The notes below the pieces were generated by a model, which saw only the letters and a program-made list of their open reading frames with translations, made no database searches and had not been told where the DNA came from. From Calendula officinalis (taxonomy: Eukaryota > Streptophyta > Magnoliopsida > Asterales > Asteraceae): 64,000 nucleotides of DNA. The position numbers and the translations under genes are program-made. Shown one piece after another: positions 50,540-60,898 of the stretch (the stretch's first letter is position 1; the number at the start of each line of letters is the position of its first letter). The stretch is taken from contig OY970823.1 in assembly GCA_963853835.1 (NCBI GenBank), forward strand, positions 6,218,001 through 6,282,000, in the 5' to 3' direction.

Positions 50540-53500
50540 TCATCCCTCAGTGTCAATACTGTTGTTGTTGTTGTCATCATTTGTGGGAATTTGTCTTCTT
50601 TCTGGGGAGATATTTAACGGATCACTTGTTGATGATGAACCTAACAATCGGCCAACGGTTGAAGTTGTTGTAGAGATATTGTAAGCGAAAACTCCCATTG
50701 GGTGGTCAAACTTGCAACTTGGACCAAATTTGCATATACCGTAACGGGAATAGAATATGCATAAAGGCTCTCCCTGAATTATTAAAGACCAAAATACATT
50801 TTAGTACCCTGAATTATTAAAGGTGAAACATCGTGCACCAAACTTGACAAAATGGCCGATTCAGTACCCGACTCATTAATTTGATCACATTTTCTTACTT
50901 GACTTACTTTCCTTTGAACTTTTGGCGGACTAAAAATATACTTTTGACTTACGTGAGAAAACAATACCAAATTAATGAGTTAGATTACTAAATCGACCAT
51001 TTTGTCAAGTTCAGGATACCACATGCTACACATTTAAGTGTTCAAGGTAGTAGAATATCTAGTCAGCCAAGTACACAGTACTAAAATGCATGTTGGCCAA
51101 AAATTGAATATTGTTTATAACTTCTAGACTTCTAGTCCATATAATGGATTCAAGAATGATGAAGTTGTTAATGAAATTTATGTAATATGGAAATAATGTA
51201 AAAGAAAAAACTAACCGGACGTAACGGAAGGCCCATTGGGCTAAGAACACAATCAGGAACAGGAATTATTCTTTCTTTGGGATGATGAAATCTACAAACT
51301 GCACCAAATTTACAATCACCAGTTTTCATGTAAAATTGGCATTCAGGTTGACCAGGTCTTTCTGGGAAAACATTTTCATTTGCTAATGCATAATATCCCG
51401 TACGATACGGTGAATACGTTCCTTCAGTTTGGCGGGAAGTTGCATACATTTGACTGTTGTTTCCGCTTGTTTGTTGTTGACTTTCTGAAGACGAAATTGA
51501 ACCTATTTGACCCTGAATAAAAGATTTATCGAGTGAGATTATAAAGCATTTCTGTACTAAGTCGTCAACTGTTACATCCAAAAATATATTAACAAATAAC
51601 AAGTATACTAGATCCAATTTGTTAATTTATTATGTATTACTTAAAGTAATAACTTTTCGCATCACAAGTATTAAACTGATTACAATGGCCATGTCTAGAA
51701 AGAAAGTTATTAAATGCTTGGAACATCTCATAATTAGTTTTCATTCGAAACACTTAACGTTATTATGATACTATGTTTTAAAAAAAGGCAACATTATTGT
51801 AATGCTATGGTTGTTTTTAATCAGATTTAATACTTCATTTGCGTAAAAAATTCAGAGAAAAAGGACAAAAAAGGTGTTAACAGGTCAACTCATCCCAAAC
51901 TTACCCCTTTCGAGTTTCAACCCATTCTATTTTTTTAACACTTTTATACATTTTAGCCCATTTGGTCCCAAAAAAATCAGACTTGAGGCCGTTTGATAGT
52001 TGCTGGCTGAGTTCTGAGTCCGACTCTTTCTATAACTGGATCAACATAATAATTTGGACTGAGTCCAAAGAATTGTGTAAACAACATGCAGACTCGGACC
52101 GAGTCCGGAATTGGACACGGTCCGAACAAAAAATCAAACGACCCCTAACATTAAAAAATAACTAACCTACTTTAAATCATACATAAAAAGTGATAAATAA
52201 GAAAAGAAGATATATAAAATCTCACACTGTATGCACTCCATCCAGGAACTGGGACTACCCCTTGTGGTAAAATCATAGGTGCATAATTAGGAGTTTGCCA
52301 GCGAGGACTAATAAACGAAGCTCTAGACATTGACCAATTTGGGTATGACTGTTGACCAACAGGACTAGTTGGCGATTGGACAGCTGGATACCCACGAAAC
52401 GAGACCATCATATTAGACTGTGTCGGTTGAGGATGGTGGAATTTGCACGTGCTACCAAATTTGCATTGTCCCGTTCTTAAATAATAAGCACATTCAGCTT
52501 CATTCTGCATTAAAAAAATATAGAATTTAGTTCCCTAACATAATAAAAAAAGTTGAGGGACGGAATCTGTAATTTCATACAAACCACAGGGTTGATTTAT
52601 GTAATATAGTCTAGTAAAAAAAAGAATGAGAATATAAATGCAAACCGTTCGAAGTGGATAACCTAAGACATTAAGTGAAACTGTTCCAGCAATCCCGGCT
52701 TTCTCTCGGGGATGATGAAACTTGCATGTTGCTCCAAACTTGCAAGTACCCGTTTTCAAGTAGTACTGTCAAAAAATGTAAAATAAATTAAAACACAAAA
52801 TCATAATATGACACTGACAGATATTGTATTTATATCAAATAAAAAACATGTAGATTCATTAGATGATATTGTGGATAATAGATACTTGCCTGACATTCAG
52901 GCTGTCCTGCTCTTTCTGGATATTCTCCTCTCATTTTGGCAGTTGCAATTGCCTGGAAAAGTGAATACTATTTAAATTTAAATGGCCAAAATGCATTTTA
53001 GTATCCTGAACTTGACTGACCGGGTCTTATACTACCCAGAACAATTAAAGGTGTAACATGGTACCCTGAACTTGACAAAATGGTCAATTTAGTACACTAA
53101 CTCACTAATTTGGTATTGTTTTCTTACTTGACTTACTTCCGTTGGAGCTTTTAATAGACTAAAAAATGTACGTTCATCGTCATATATTGAGATTAGAAGC
53201 AAATCAAGTGAGAAAACAAGACCAAATTAGTGAGTGAGGGTACTAAATTGACCATTTTGTCAAGTTCATGGTACCATGCTACACCTTTAATAATTCAGGG
53301 CAGTAGAAGACCTAGTTAACCAAGTTTATGGTACTAAAATGTATTTTGGCCAATTTAAATTGCTCTCAAGGAAGCTATATTTCATGGACAATTATGAACA
53401 GGAAAATAACTAAAAATTTGTTAATTTTTTTGCGAATCAATGAAGTGATGCAATTAGAATTTGAATAATTAATTACATTTGGTTGAATATTTACCAATTT

Positions 53501-53623
53501 CCGGTTAGGAGGATGATTGAAACGACATGTTGCACCAAATCGACAAAGGCCTGTTCTGATGTAATAAGAACAATCTGGCTCTCCTTCACGAACAGGATAA
53601 GGTCCTGCTTCCATTACTTCCAT
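50540..53623 (-). CDS. CCCH zinc-finger protein of the ZFN1 type, five fingers, 6 coding exons
   Basis: Exons (minus): 53623-53495, 52952-52890, 52765-52646, 52504-52226, 51512-51216, 50773-50540; 374 codons (373 aa). Five C-x8-C-x5-C-x3-H fingers: CSYYIRTGLCRFGATCRFNH (18-37), then near 62-86 (exons 2-3), CAYYLRTGQCKFGSTCKFHH (exon 4), CQFYMKTGDCKFGAVCRFHH (exon 5) and CIFYSRYGICKFGPSCKFDH (exon 6). Plant ZFN-type proteins bind nucleic acid, RNA in particular, in the nucleus or cytoplasm; the target here is unknown. A stop lies two codons before the ATG, which fixes the start at 53623 or the fourth codon. The second coding intron uses a GC donor (CAG/GCAAGT at 52889); the others are GT-AG. 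A Gln/Ser/Pro-rich linker separates fingers 3 and 4, as in the family. The tail is Ser/Asn-rich. Confidence 0.92.
50787..51098. mobile_element. Mutator-like foldback MITE in the last intron of the CCCH gene
   Basis: The ends (gaccaaaatacattttagta / tactaaaatgcatgttggcc) are inverted repeats that match the element at 52984-53351. It stops 11 bases from the 3' splice site of exon 6, so the branch point probably lies inside it. No target duplication is visible. Confidence 0.7.
52984..53351. mobile_element. Mutator-like foldback MITE with 9-bp duplication, first coding intron of the CCCH gene
   Basis: Long inverted halves (GGCCAAAATGCATTTTAGTA to TACTAAAATGTATTTTGGCC), flanked by a perfect 9-bp AATTTAAAT (52975-52983, 53352-53360). 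The 9-bp duplication indicates a MULE-type transposase. 368 bp. Confidence 0.88.
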
Positions 53624-53764
53624 TGATCACAACTTCAGTACATCTGAAATAATATTTAAAAAGATATTTTACAAATTTTGTTATCTGTACATGTAAAATT
53701 CAATCATATTATTGACTTATCTAACTTTTTCTTCTTTATTAATTACATGTGCATAATATCAGAT

Positions 53765-53870
53765 GACTATTTTTCTAAGTTCAGGGTACTATGTTGCATA
53801 TTTGACAGTTCAAGGTAGTAGATGATACAGTCAGCCAAGTTCAGTGTTCTAATATGCATTTTGCTGTGTA
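53765..53870. mobile_element. partial copy of the same foldback family in the 5' UTR intron
   Basis: The string 'ttcagggtactatgttgcat...aagttcagtgttctaatatgcattttg' matches the right half of the 52984-53351 element. Confidence 0.5.
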
Positions 53871-53952
53871 ATTGGTGTAACAATTGTAAAGAGACATTAT
53901 CAAGTTCTGAAGCTATATGAATAAAATTCAATAGTTAATGACATATCATATC

Positions 53953-54059
<107 letters not shown>

Positions 54060-54441
54060 TACTCTTTACATCAAAAGAAATGAAAAAAAAAGTAAAAAGA
54101 ACAAAAATTTATTATTTAATGGAAAATTATAAACAATTGCATTAACAGGGCCTACAAACATAATCAGGAGTACCGAAATTTTATGAATTATATGTGAAGC
54201 AATAATTATGAACATAATCCTGACAGACGCAAACAGAAACATAAGTACAAATTCGAAATTTAAATCACAATCGAAATCACACTGACATTTGATCATATTA
54301 GAAAAGACATTAATCAACACAAGCGTAACGATATCATAACCCATTGATTAAACTCGTAATAGCAGAGTAATAAATATATAAACAAATGGATTGAAAAAAT
54401 TTAAAAAGAGGAGGATCTAATGACAGAGATAAAGAGAAAAC

Positions 54442-54870
54442 CTCGGCTTTGACAGTCGATCGTGACATCGGAATTCAGATATAAAGTTTATACCACAACA
54501 ACCACACTGAAACGGCGTAAAACACCGCCGGCGAAATTGTGTCTCCGGCAATCACATGCGTCAATCTCTCTGAGTGTCGCCGGTGTCCGATCAAATGGGT
54601 GTATGTGTGTGAGAGAGAAAGAGAGAAGAGAGAGAAAGGGAGATTTTTGGTTCGTTTTCTGCTCTCCACAAAACAGTAGAAGAGAGAGGATGAAAACCAA
54701 CCAACCATTTTCCCCAACGAAACCCCCAAAAACCAAAGACACACTCACACAAGTCATCTCTTTGCTTTTTTTCCTTTTTTTATCACACGCGCGCTAACAA
54801 ACATGTAATTTTGCTACGAGGGAAATGTGCTCCACGCGCGCATTACTACCTTTGTGTTTAGTTAGCCTTA
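54442..54870 (-). promoter_or_regulatory. untranslated first exon and upstream region of the CCCH gene
   Basis: The minus strand has a donor GAG/GTTTTC at 54441. The exon upstream is CT-rich (complement of the GA runs at 54608-54650), as in many plant 5' UTRs. The transcription start is not determined. The Harbinger-like element begins at 54871. Confidence 0.45.
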
Positions 54871-56698
54871 GGCTTGGCGGTATAGAACTACGGCAAGGGT
54901 GGCGTGGGGTGAGGTGGACGGCCACGCCGTGGCATGGCAAGGTAACACCGCCCCCCGAACGGTGTTGGGGTGCGGCGTGGGAGGAGGAGGAAACGGTCCT
55001 CGGGCGAGGGCGAGGCGCGGAGGGGTCGAATTTGGCCAATATAGCCGTTGGCAATGGCTATATAGCCGTTAGAATTTAAAAAAAAAAAAAAAACTTTTTT
55101 TTAATTATTTACCTATATATATTTACATACTTTCACTCATTTTACACACACAATTAACCCATTTTACTCTCTACAAACTCCAATCTTCATACCTCTCTAC
55201 TTACAATGGATCCACACAACAACTCTCCACAAACACCCAACCAACATTCACAACAAAATATACCACCGAACCTTGGATTTGGTAGCTACGAGCCGTATGT
55301 CAACATCCTAAATTCCGGTGTTGTCCCACCTCAATTTTATCCACAAACCGCACCTCAATATCAACCTCAATTTCAACAACCTCAATTTCAACAACCTCAA
55401 TATTCACAAAATGTATCTCAATTTGCACCCACCGGCCAATATTTTCAACAAGGAATTCATCAACAAACCCAAACACAAGAACCACAAGCGGGGGGAGCAA
55501 GCGAAAGGGGAAAGGGAAAGGGAAAAGGAAAGAAAAAGAGGTTGTTGAAGAAGTTGGGGAAGAAGATGTGGAAGAAGACACACAACTTCCATGGACGGAA
55601 AAGGAGGAACTTGTGTTGTGCCGAGCTTGGTGTGGCACTTCTAAAAACGAGAACGACGGGAATGGCATGAGAATTAAAAGCTATTGGGAAGCCATTCTTT
55701 CTAAATTTCATAGCTTCATGGGAGTCCCGCCATACCGAAAAGACAATAATCTTATAGCAAATGGTGTGACATAAACAACAAGGTTATAAAATTTAATGGT
55801 ATATACAACAAACTCTCGTCGGAAAGAAGTAGCGGAATGGCCGAGTTTGATGTTTTGGAGGCCGCCAAGAAACAATACTAAGTTGAAAAAAAGGGCCATA
55901 ATTTTGAGCTAGATCGACATTGGTTGATTTTAAAAGAGGATCCAAAATGGATCGGCACAATTACTAAAGATCAACAACAATCGAAGCGCTCAAAAAGTTC
56001 ACAATCGGTTGACGTTTCTGATGGTCGTTCTCGTGTCGACCTTAATGCAGGGGACGATGAATTTCCAGATGACCTATTCGACGACATTGATGAAACCCCA
56101 ACTCCTCTTCAACGACCAATTGGAAGAGACAAGGCTAAACGAGCGGTAGGCATGCGGCGGAAAAGGAAGCGAAGAGCAAGCATAGGGAAGATATTCAAAA
56201 ACGATTAAACGACCACGTTGAGGCAACGAAAGAGCGCGTAGAGATGCGTCGTCTACAAGTTCAAATGGAGAAGGAGAAAGATGAAAGAGATAGGGCGCTT
56301 GCAACCGAACAAAGAATGATCAATAATTTGAATATTTTGAGTATGCAACCACCGCCATGCTTGCCGCAAGAAGATCTTCATCATTTCCTAGCCGCGAAGG
56401 AAAGAGCCCGAAAAGCGATGAGCGATTTAGGATTGTAGTTTTTTTATTTTAAGTATTTTTAATTTTAAGTATTTGTATTTTTAATTTAATGTATTGTTAT
56501 TTTAATTTTAATGGAAGTTTAATATTATGTTTAAAAAATAAATGGAAAAGAAATGATGAGATGGAAAATAAAATGGTATGGTGTGGTGTGGTGAGTATTT
56601 CCACCAAATGATGTGGTGTGGTGGTGGTGTGGTTGCTTAGGTGACGGTGATGTGGCAAAAAATATGGGTACCACATGTGGTACCCATACCTAGTAGCC
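54871..56698 (+). mobile_element. PIF/Harbinger-like element with ORF1 only
   Basis: The ends GGCTTGGCGGTAT and the complement of ...CCCATACCTAGTAGCC are imperfect inverted repeats, flanked by TTA (54868-54870 and 56699-56701). It contains a broken Myb/trihelix-like ORF1 and no DDE transposase. The 5' end is GC-rich, unlike the surrounding DNA. Confidence 0.6.
55206..56438 (+). pseudogene. Harbinger ORF1-like protein with Myb/trihelix domain, broken
   Basis: ATG 55206 opens a Gln/Pro-rich N-terminus (PQFQQPQFQQPQ). After a one-base shift near 55540 the frame reads EEDTQLPWTEKEELVLCRAW, the start of a Myb/trihelix-like DNA-binding domain. Another shift near 55765 is followed by INNKVIKFNGIYNKL, a TAA in the FDVLEAAKKQY helix (55879-55881), the RHWLILKEDPKW motif, a Lys-rich basic patch, another shift near 56150 and a final coiled coil (RRLQVQMEKEKDERDRA) to 56438. 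This layout matches proteins often labelled 'glutathione S-transferase T3-like' or NAM-associated in plant genomes, which are Harbinger ORF1 relatives by family knowledge. ORF1 would work with a DDE transposase supplied elsewhere. Confidence 0.75.
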
Positions 56699-57995
56699 TT
56701 AACACGTGCAACACATTATTCCTGTAAACTACATTAAAATTATGGGATTGCTAACCATTATTTAAAAATAAGTTATGATTAGGAATAATACTATACAATT
56801 GCTAAAGCATAACTACCATGAGGTGGTTATTAAATTTTATGGGGTTAGTTTTTTTTATGGTTAATGTACACCTAATTTAAGCCCTCGTGTTTTTTTCTTA
56901 ACTATTGAGCTAAGAACTATGGTCAGCAAAATCCAAAAATAATTTCGAAGTAACCAAAAAAAAGGTAAGAGCAAAAGGTACAGTGATTAGTGAAGGTGTT
57001 AACATGTTAAAGACATATTAAAATGTATTTTCAGGTTTTAAATCGTTTAATATACCATCATGGCCACGGCGTGAGAGCTTTAACATTTATATAACGTGAG
57101 TCATGATGTGATATAACTCATGATATAGAGCATTGGCGTGGGTTTAACATCCCACATCTTGTGCTCTAATAATGATAATAAGATTTGTTCAAATAAAAAA
57201 CGTTCTTATAGTAATACCTAGACTACCCGTGGTGAAAAAATCGGGTTTGATCAGCGTCGTCACATCAGTATTACATCAACATTTTCTCCTTCCGACCAAA
57301 TACATGATAAATTCCGACTAAACCTATGTACCAGATTCGTACCATTTCCGCTTCGAAATCAACCATTTTCCCTTCGAAATCAACCACTTTTGCCTTCGAA
57401 ACGTGGTCGCCAATGGGGCTTGGGGACGCATCGCGCTTGAGGGATGTAAGGGGTGGGATGCGTGTGTAAAGTGGGTTTCCAAGATAGAGAGAGATGTTGA
57501 TGGAAAAAATATTGAAACACAAGGCGCAATTATTAGGTGACTTCATGATTATGATTTTAACAATGTTTTTCTTGGACAAAAACGAACGTTTAGGAAAACG
57601 AATTACAGATGCAGGCAATGGCTAAATGGTCAAAACCAACAAACTTTGGTTGTTGCATTTCTATACCGGTTAAAAAATATAGGTGATTATCAACATCGTG
57701 TGTTTTGTCTCTATTAGAATTCCTCAATCCGGTTATAAAAATACAACTTTGTCTATAACCAGGTTAAATTAAAGATCATCTTTACTCAATCTGATATTAG
57801 TGGAGATTTCAACCCGATTGACGTGTTTTTAACGTTTGACCTATTTGACATATGATGATGAGATTTTGGTTAATTGTATTGACGGTCTTCTATGCTCTTT
57901 TAGAAAAAAAGCGCAACCATATAACATTTGTTTACCGCAAAACATAATTACAAGTTACTCACTTCTGTATCACATGGGTACACTGCTAATTAATA
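56699..57995. other. intergenic, no gene recognised
   Basis: AT-rich. The minus-strand frame at 57271-57618 shows no recognisable domain. Short inverted pieces around 57075-57125 ('gtgagtcatgatgtgatat') may be MITE debris. Confidence 0.45.
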
Positions 57996-58332
57996 CTCCC
58001 TCCATTTCAAAATTATTGTCCACTAGATAAAAACACACAAATTAAGAAAAGTACATTAATTTCACTTTTTCACCAATCAGATTTTCTCTTTCCCGCTTAA
58101 ATTCTTTTTGATTGGTTGTAACTTAAAAGTAGACAATTAATTTGTGCCCAAGGCTTGTAGTCTGGTGGTATTTGAGAAGGGTGTAAGGTGATGCTATTGG
58201 TCATGGGTTCACGTCTTATTTGAGGCGAATTGAAGTAAATTAGTTGCCGTTTAAAAAAAAAAGACAATTAATTTGTCACATACAAAAATAGAAATATGAC
58301 AATAAAACTAGGACGTAGGGAGGACTAGGGAG
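57996..58332. mobile_element. Stowaway-like MITE interrupted by a SINE
   Basis: The ends CTCCCTCCATTTC and a complement with CTCCCT are flanked by TA (57994-57995, 58333-58334). The right arm repeats 'agggag' twice, a slight rearrangement. A SINE lies at 58146-58261. Confidence 0.7.
58146..58261 (+). mobile_element. SINE with 15-bp target duplication
   Basis: It starts GCCCAAGGCTTGTAGTCTGG (A-box-like region, tRNA-type), has the B-box-like GGGTTCACGTC near 58206-58216 and ends in an A-run. The perfect duplication AGACAATTAATTTGT is at 58131-58145 and 58262-58276. About 116 bp. Confidence 0.85.
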
Positions 58333-58402
58333 TAGTAATATGAATAAATAATATCCCAAAACAGAAAACAGCCATTCACTTTCTCGATTTTACATAAGCA
58401 AA

Positions 58403-58848
58403 TTAAAGATGGCATCCAAAGCAATTACATGTTTTTGGAGTGAATGAACAGAATCCAAAAGGTCGATTAGGGATGTTGCAATTGAGTTCATAGCAACAAT
58501 GAGATGGCAAGCAATGCTTACCACCACCGGTGCAACAAGTACAAAGTGAACAAATTTTAAATCCGGCGTATTTCCGGCTGTCATTTAATATCAAACCCAC
58601 CATTTCCCATTCTCCAGGCTCTGTTAATGGCACCAATGATTCCTCCGTCGTTGACCCTTTTGCCTGAACAAAAATCAAAATTATGTGAAAACAAGATCTA
58701 CAAATTAGTGAGAGACAAAATGTAGCAAAGACGCTGAAATTCAAGAGAAAGAAAGAATTACATGGGAAAAATGAATTGGGTTAAGGAGAATGCAGAAGAA
58801 AAGGGGAAAGAGGGAGTGAAGAATCACACTAGCTGCAGCAGGATGCAT
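58403..58848 (-). CDS. small secreted 12-cysteine protein, 2 exons
   Basis: Exons 58848-58762 and 58663-58403; GT-AG intron; 115 aa. Residues 1-29 (MHPAAASVILHSLFPLFFCI...) form a signal peptide that fills exon 1 exactly. The mature part starts AKGSTTEESLVPLTEPGEWE and ends in a 12-Cys domain with spacing C-x2-C-x-CC-x6-C-x4-CC-x4-C-x9-C-x6-C-x-C-x2-C (CSLCTCC ... CCYELNC ... TCNCFGCHL). The NRPFGFCSF motif between Cys 8 and 9 looks conserved in a family of plant proteins without assigned function that I recall only vaguely. An even cysteine number and a signal peptide suggest a disulfide-rich apoplastic protein. I do not assign a function; it does not fit the defensin, LTP or snakin spacings that I know. 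Confidence 0.85.
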
Positions 58849-59860
58849 GTTTCTGTGTTAACTTGTTTTGTATAGAGGTACAAAACTTTGTAACATTGAT
58901 ATTAGTATATCACTATCAAACATAAACTCTTCATTGAGTAATTAAGAGAGATTATATTGCTTGCTTTATCAATACAACACAATACAAGTCTTCAAATCAA
59001 ATAATAAGATTAAAATAGAGAATTAATGAATTACACTATATTACAACATGCACATGTCTATGAATAGAATGATGAAATAGAAAAATTTAGTATGAATCAA
59101 TATAACTTTTCAATTATTAATGTGGTATTTGGCTAACTTTATTTAAAGTAACTTATTAACTTTTGTTGTTATCAAAAGTATTAAGCTTAAAAAAGTTTTT
59201 GAATATTACCCAAATGCTTTAAGTAATTAAATTATTAGTTTAATGTCTCAAAACAATTTAAAGTAAAAACATAAATTTTATATATACAAATAATTGATTA
59301 TATGTATTAAGGATAAGGAAAAATATTTAAGCTAATGGATCTATGTAAGTATGTAATCCATGTCCTTTTTTAAGATAAAAATTAGTAGGGTATCCGTTCA
59401 AAATAGCGTGTAGTTATTATGGTTGATTATTACATAAGCGGCATAAGTTGGATTTGTAAATGTTTATCAGTTTTGGTAAAATTCTTTGGATTTATCAGTT
59501 TGTGTAAATGTTATGTGGCTTTATTGCTTTGGAAAACGTTTTTCGAATGTATCTAGCGTTATATGTGCTTTCAGAATATTTAAAATTAAGAGATTTTATC
59601 ATATGAGCTGAATTTATAATGTTATGTGTAGTATAAATGCTATCTAGCTATTTGATTTTGATTAAATTTATAATGTTATGTCTAGTATAATTGCTATCTA
59701 TTTGATTTTATACCTAATAGGTTATTAGGAAAATTAATTTGCTATAACTTGCATTTTAAAAAGTATTTTTGTATTATATTGAATATACGTGCATTCATAA
59801 ATTCAAGTTCTTAACTTTTAAGAATATAGATTATTAACTACTTTATAAGCCTAGAGATAG
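58849..59860. other. intergenic, upstream of the 12-Cys gene
   Basis: Very AT-rich; it presumably holds the promoter of the minus-strand gene at 58848. No gene or clear element seen. Confidence 0.45.
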
Positions 59861-60327
59861 TGTTTAAAATAGTTCTTAAAATTTGTGTAGTTAAATGGGA
59901 CAAATCTCAACCATTGATTAATAGTAATTAATGGTCAAGATTATTTATGTATTTTATAAATGAATGGGTATTTTGGTCATTTTTACAATAATTTTTTTTA
60001 TATTATTTTATATTTTACTTTTTTATTTTTAAATTTTTTATAAATAATTTGATAGTCACATGTGATTGTACTACAATCTAACATGTGATCAAATATACAC
60101 AGTAATATCACATGTGGTTATCATACGTAATCACCAGAAAATATTACTATTATTTTTTAACGAAAAATAAAGAATTTAAAAATTAATAAGAAAAACTAGA
60201 AGAAAAAAATTATAATTGCCAAATGACCAAAGTACCCCTTCATGTAAAAATATGTGATTAATCTTATTAATCAATGGTTGAAATTTGTCCCTTAAGACTA
60301 CATAAAAACTAAAGACTACTTTGAACA
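59861..60327. mobile_element. inverted-repeat MITE, about 470 bp
   Basis: The ends TGTTTAAAATAGTTC... and the complement of ...GACTACTTTGAACA share about 70 bp including 'gggacaaatctcaaccattgattaat'. AT-rich interior, no coding. The target duplication is unclear. Confidence 0.7.
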
Positions 60328-60360
60328 TTTACGTTCAAGCCCATTCTAAAATTATATATA

Positions 60361-60686
60361 CTTCCTCCGATTTAAAATAAGTGATACATTGTTGGTTTCA
60401 TGGTTTTTGAGGCAAAATATGATAATGATAATTAAATTAGATTAGATTAATTGGATGGTTAGTGGGGAATGAGTCCCACAAATTTTGAATAAAGTGAGGT
60501 TAATGATGTTTCAAAGTAAAAATAAGGGTAAAGATGTCAATCTGTCATTTCACTTTATTAAAGTAAATCGTTAGTAGGTATGAGTCCAACTACTTTTTAC
60601 TAAATAATGTAAATTTTCAAAGTGTATCACTTATTTTGATACACCCAAATATGAAAAGTGTATCATTTATTTTAAATCGGAGGAAG
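60361..60686. mobile_element. Stowaway MITE
   Basis: The ends CTTCCTCCGATTTAAAATAA and the complement (to 60686) are flanked by TA (60359-60360, 60687-60688). 326 bp. Confidence 0.88.
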
Positions 60687-60898
60687 TAGTAAAATTCTAA
60701 TTTGTATTTAATCTCATAATGGGTTACAATTTACATGAGTATAAATCTAATAAAGAACTTGGGCCGCTAATGGACATATACATTAATAAAATTTAGGCTC
60801 TATAAAATGATAGACCGTGTTCATGTGCACCTCGTGAATTTAGGGCGTGAGCCTTGGTATATCGATTTGTTGAGTAAAGTATAAATAGATTCTCGATG

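Noticed and set aside
57271..57618. Minus-strand 115-codon frame as a gene
   Set aside because: No recognised domain and no splice or neighbour support; the composition is that of the surrounding intergenic DNA.
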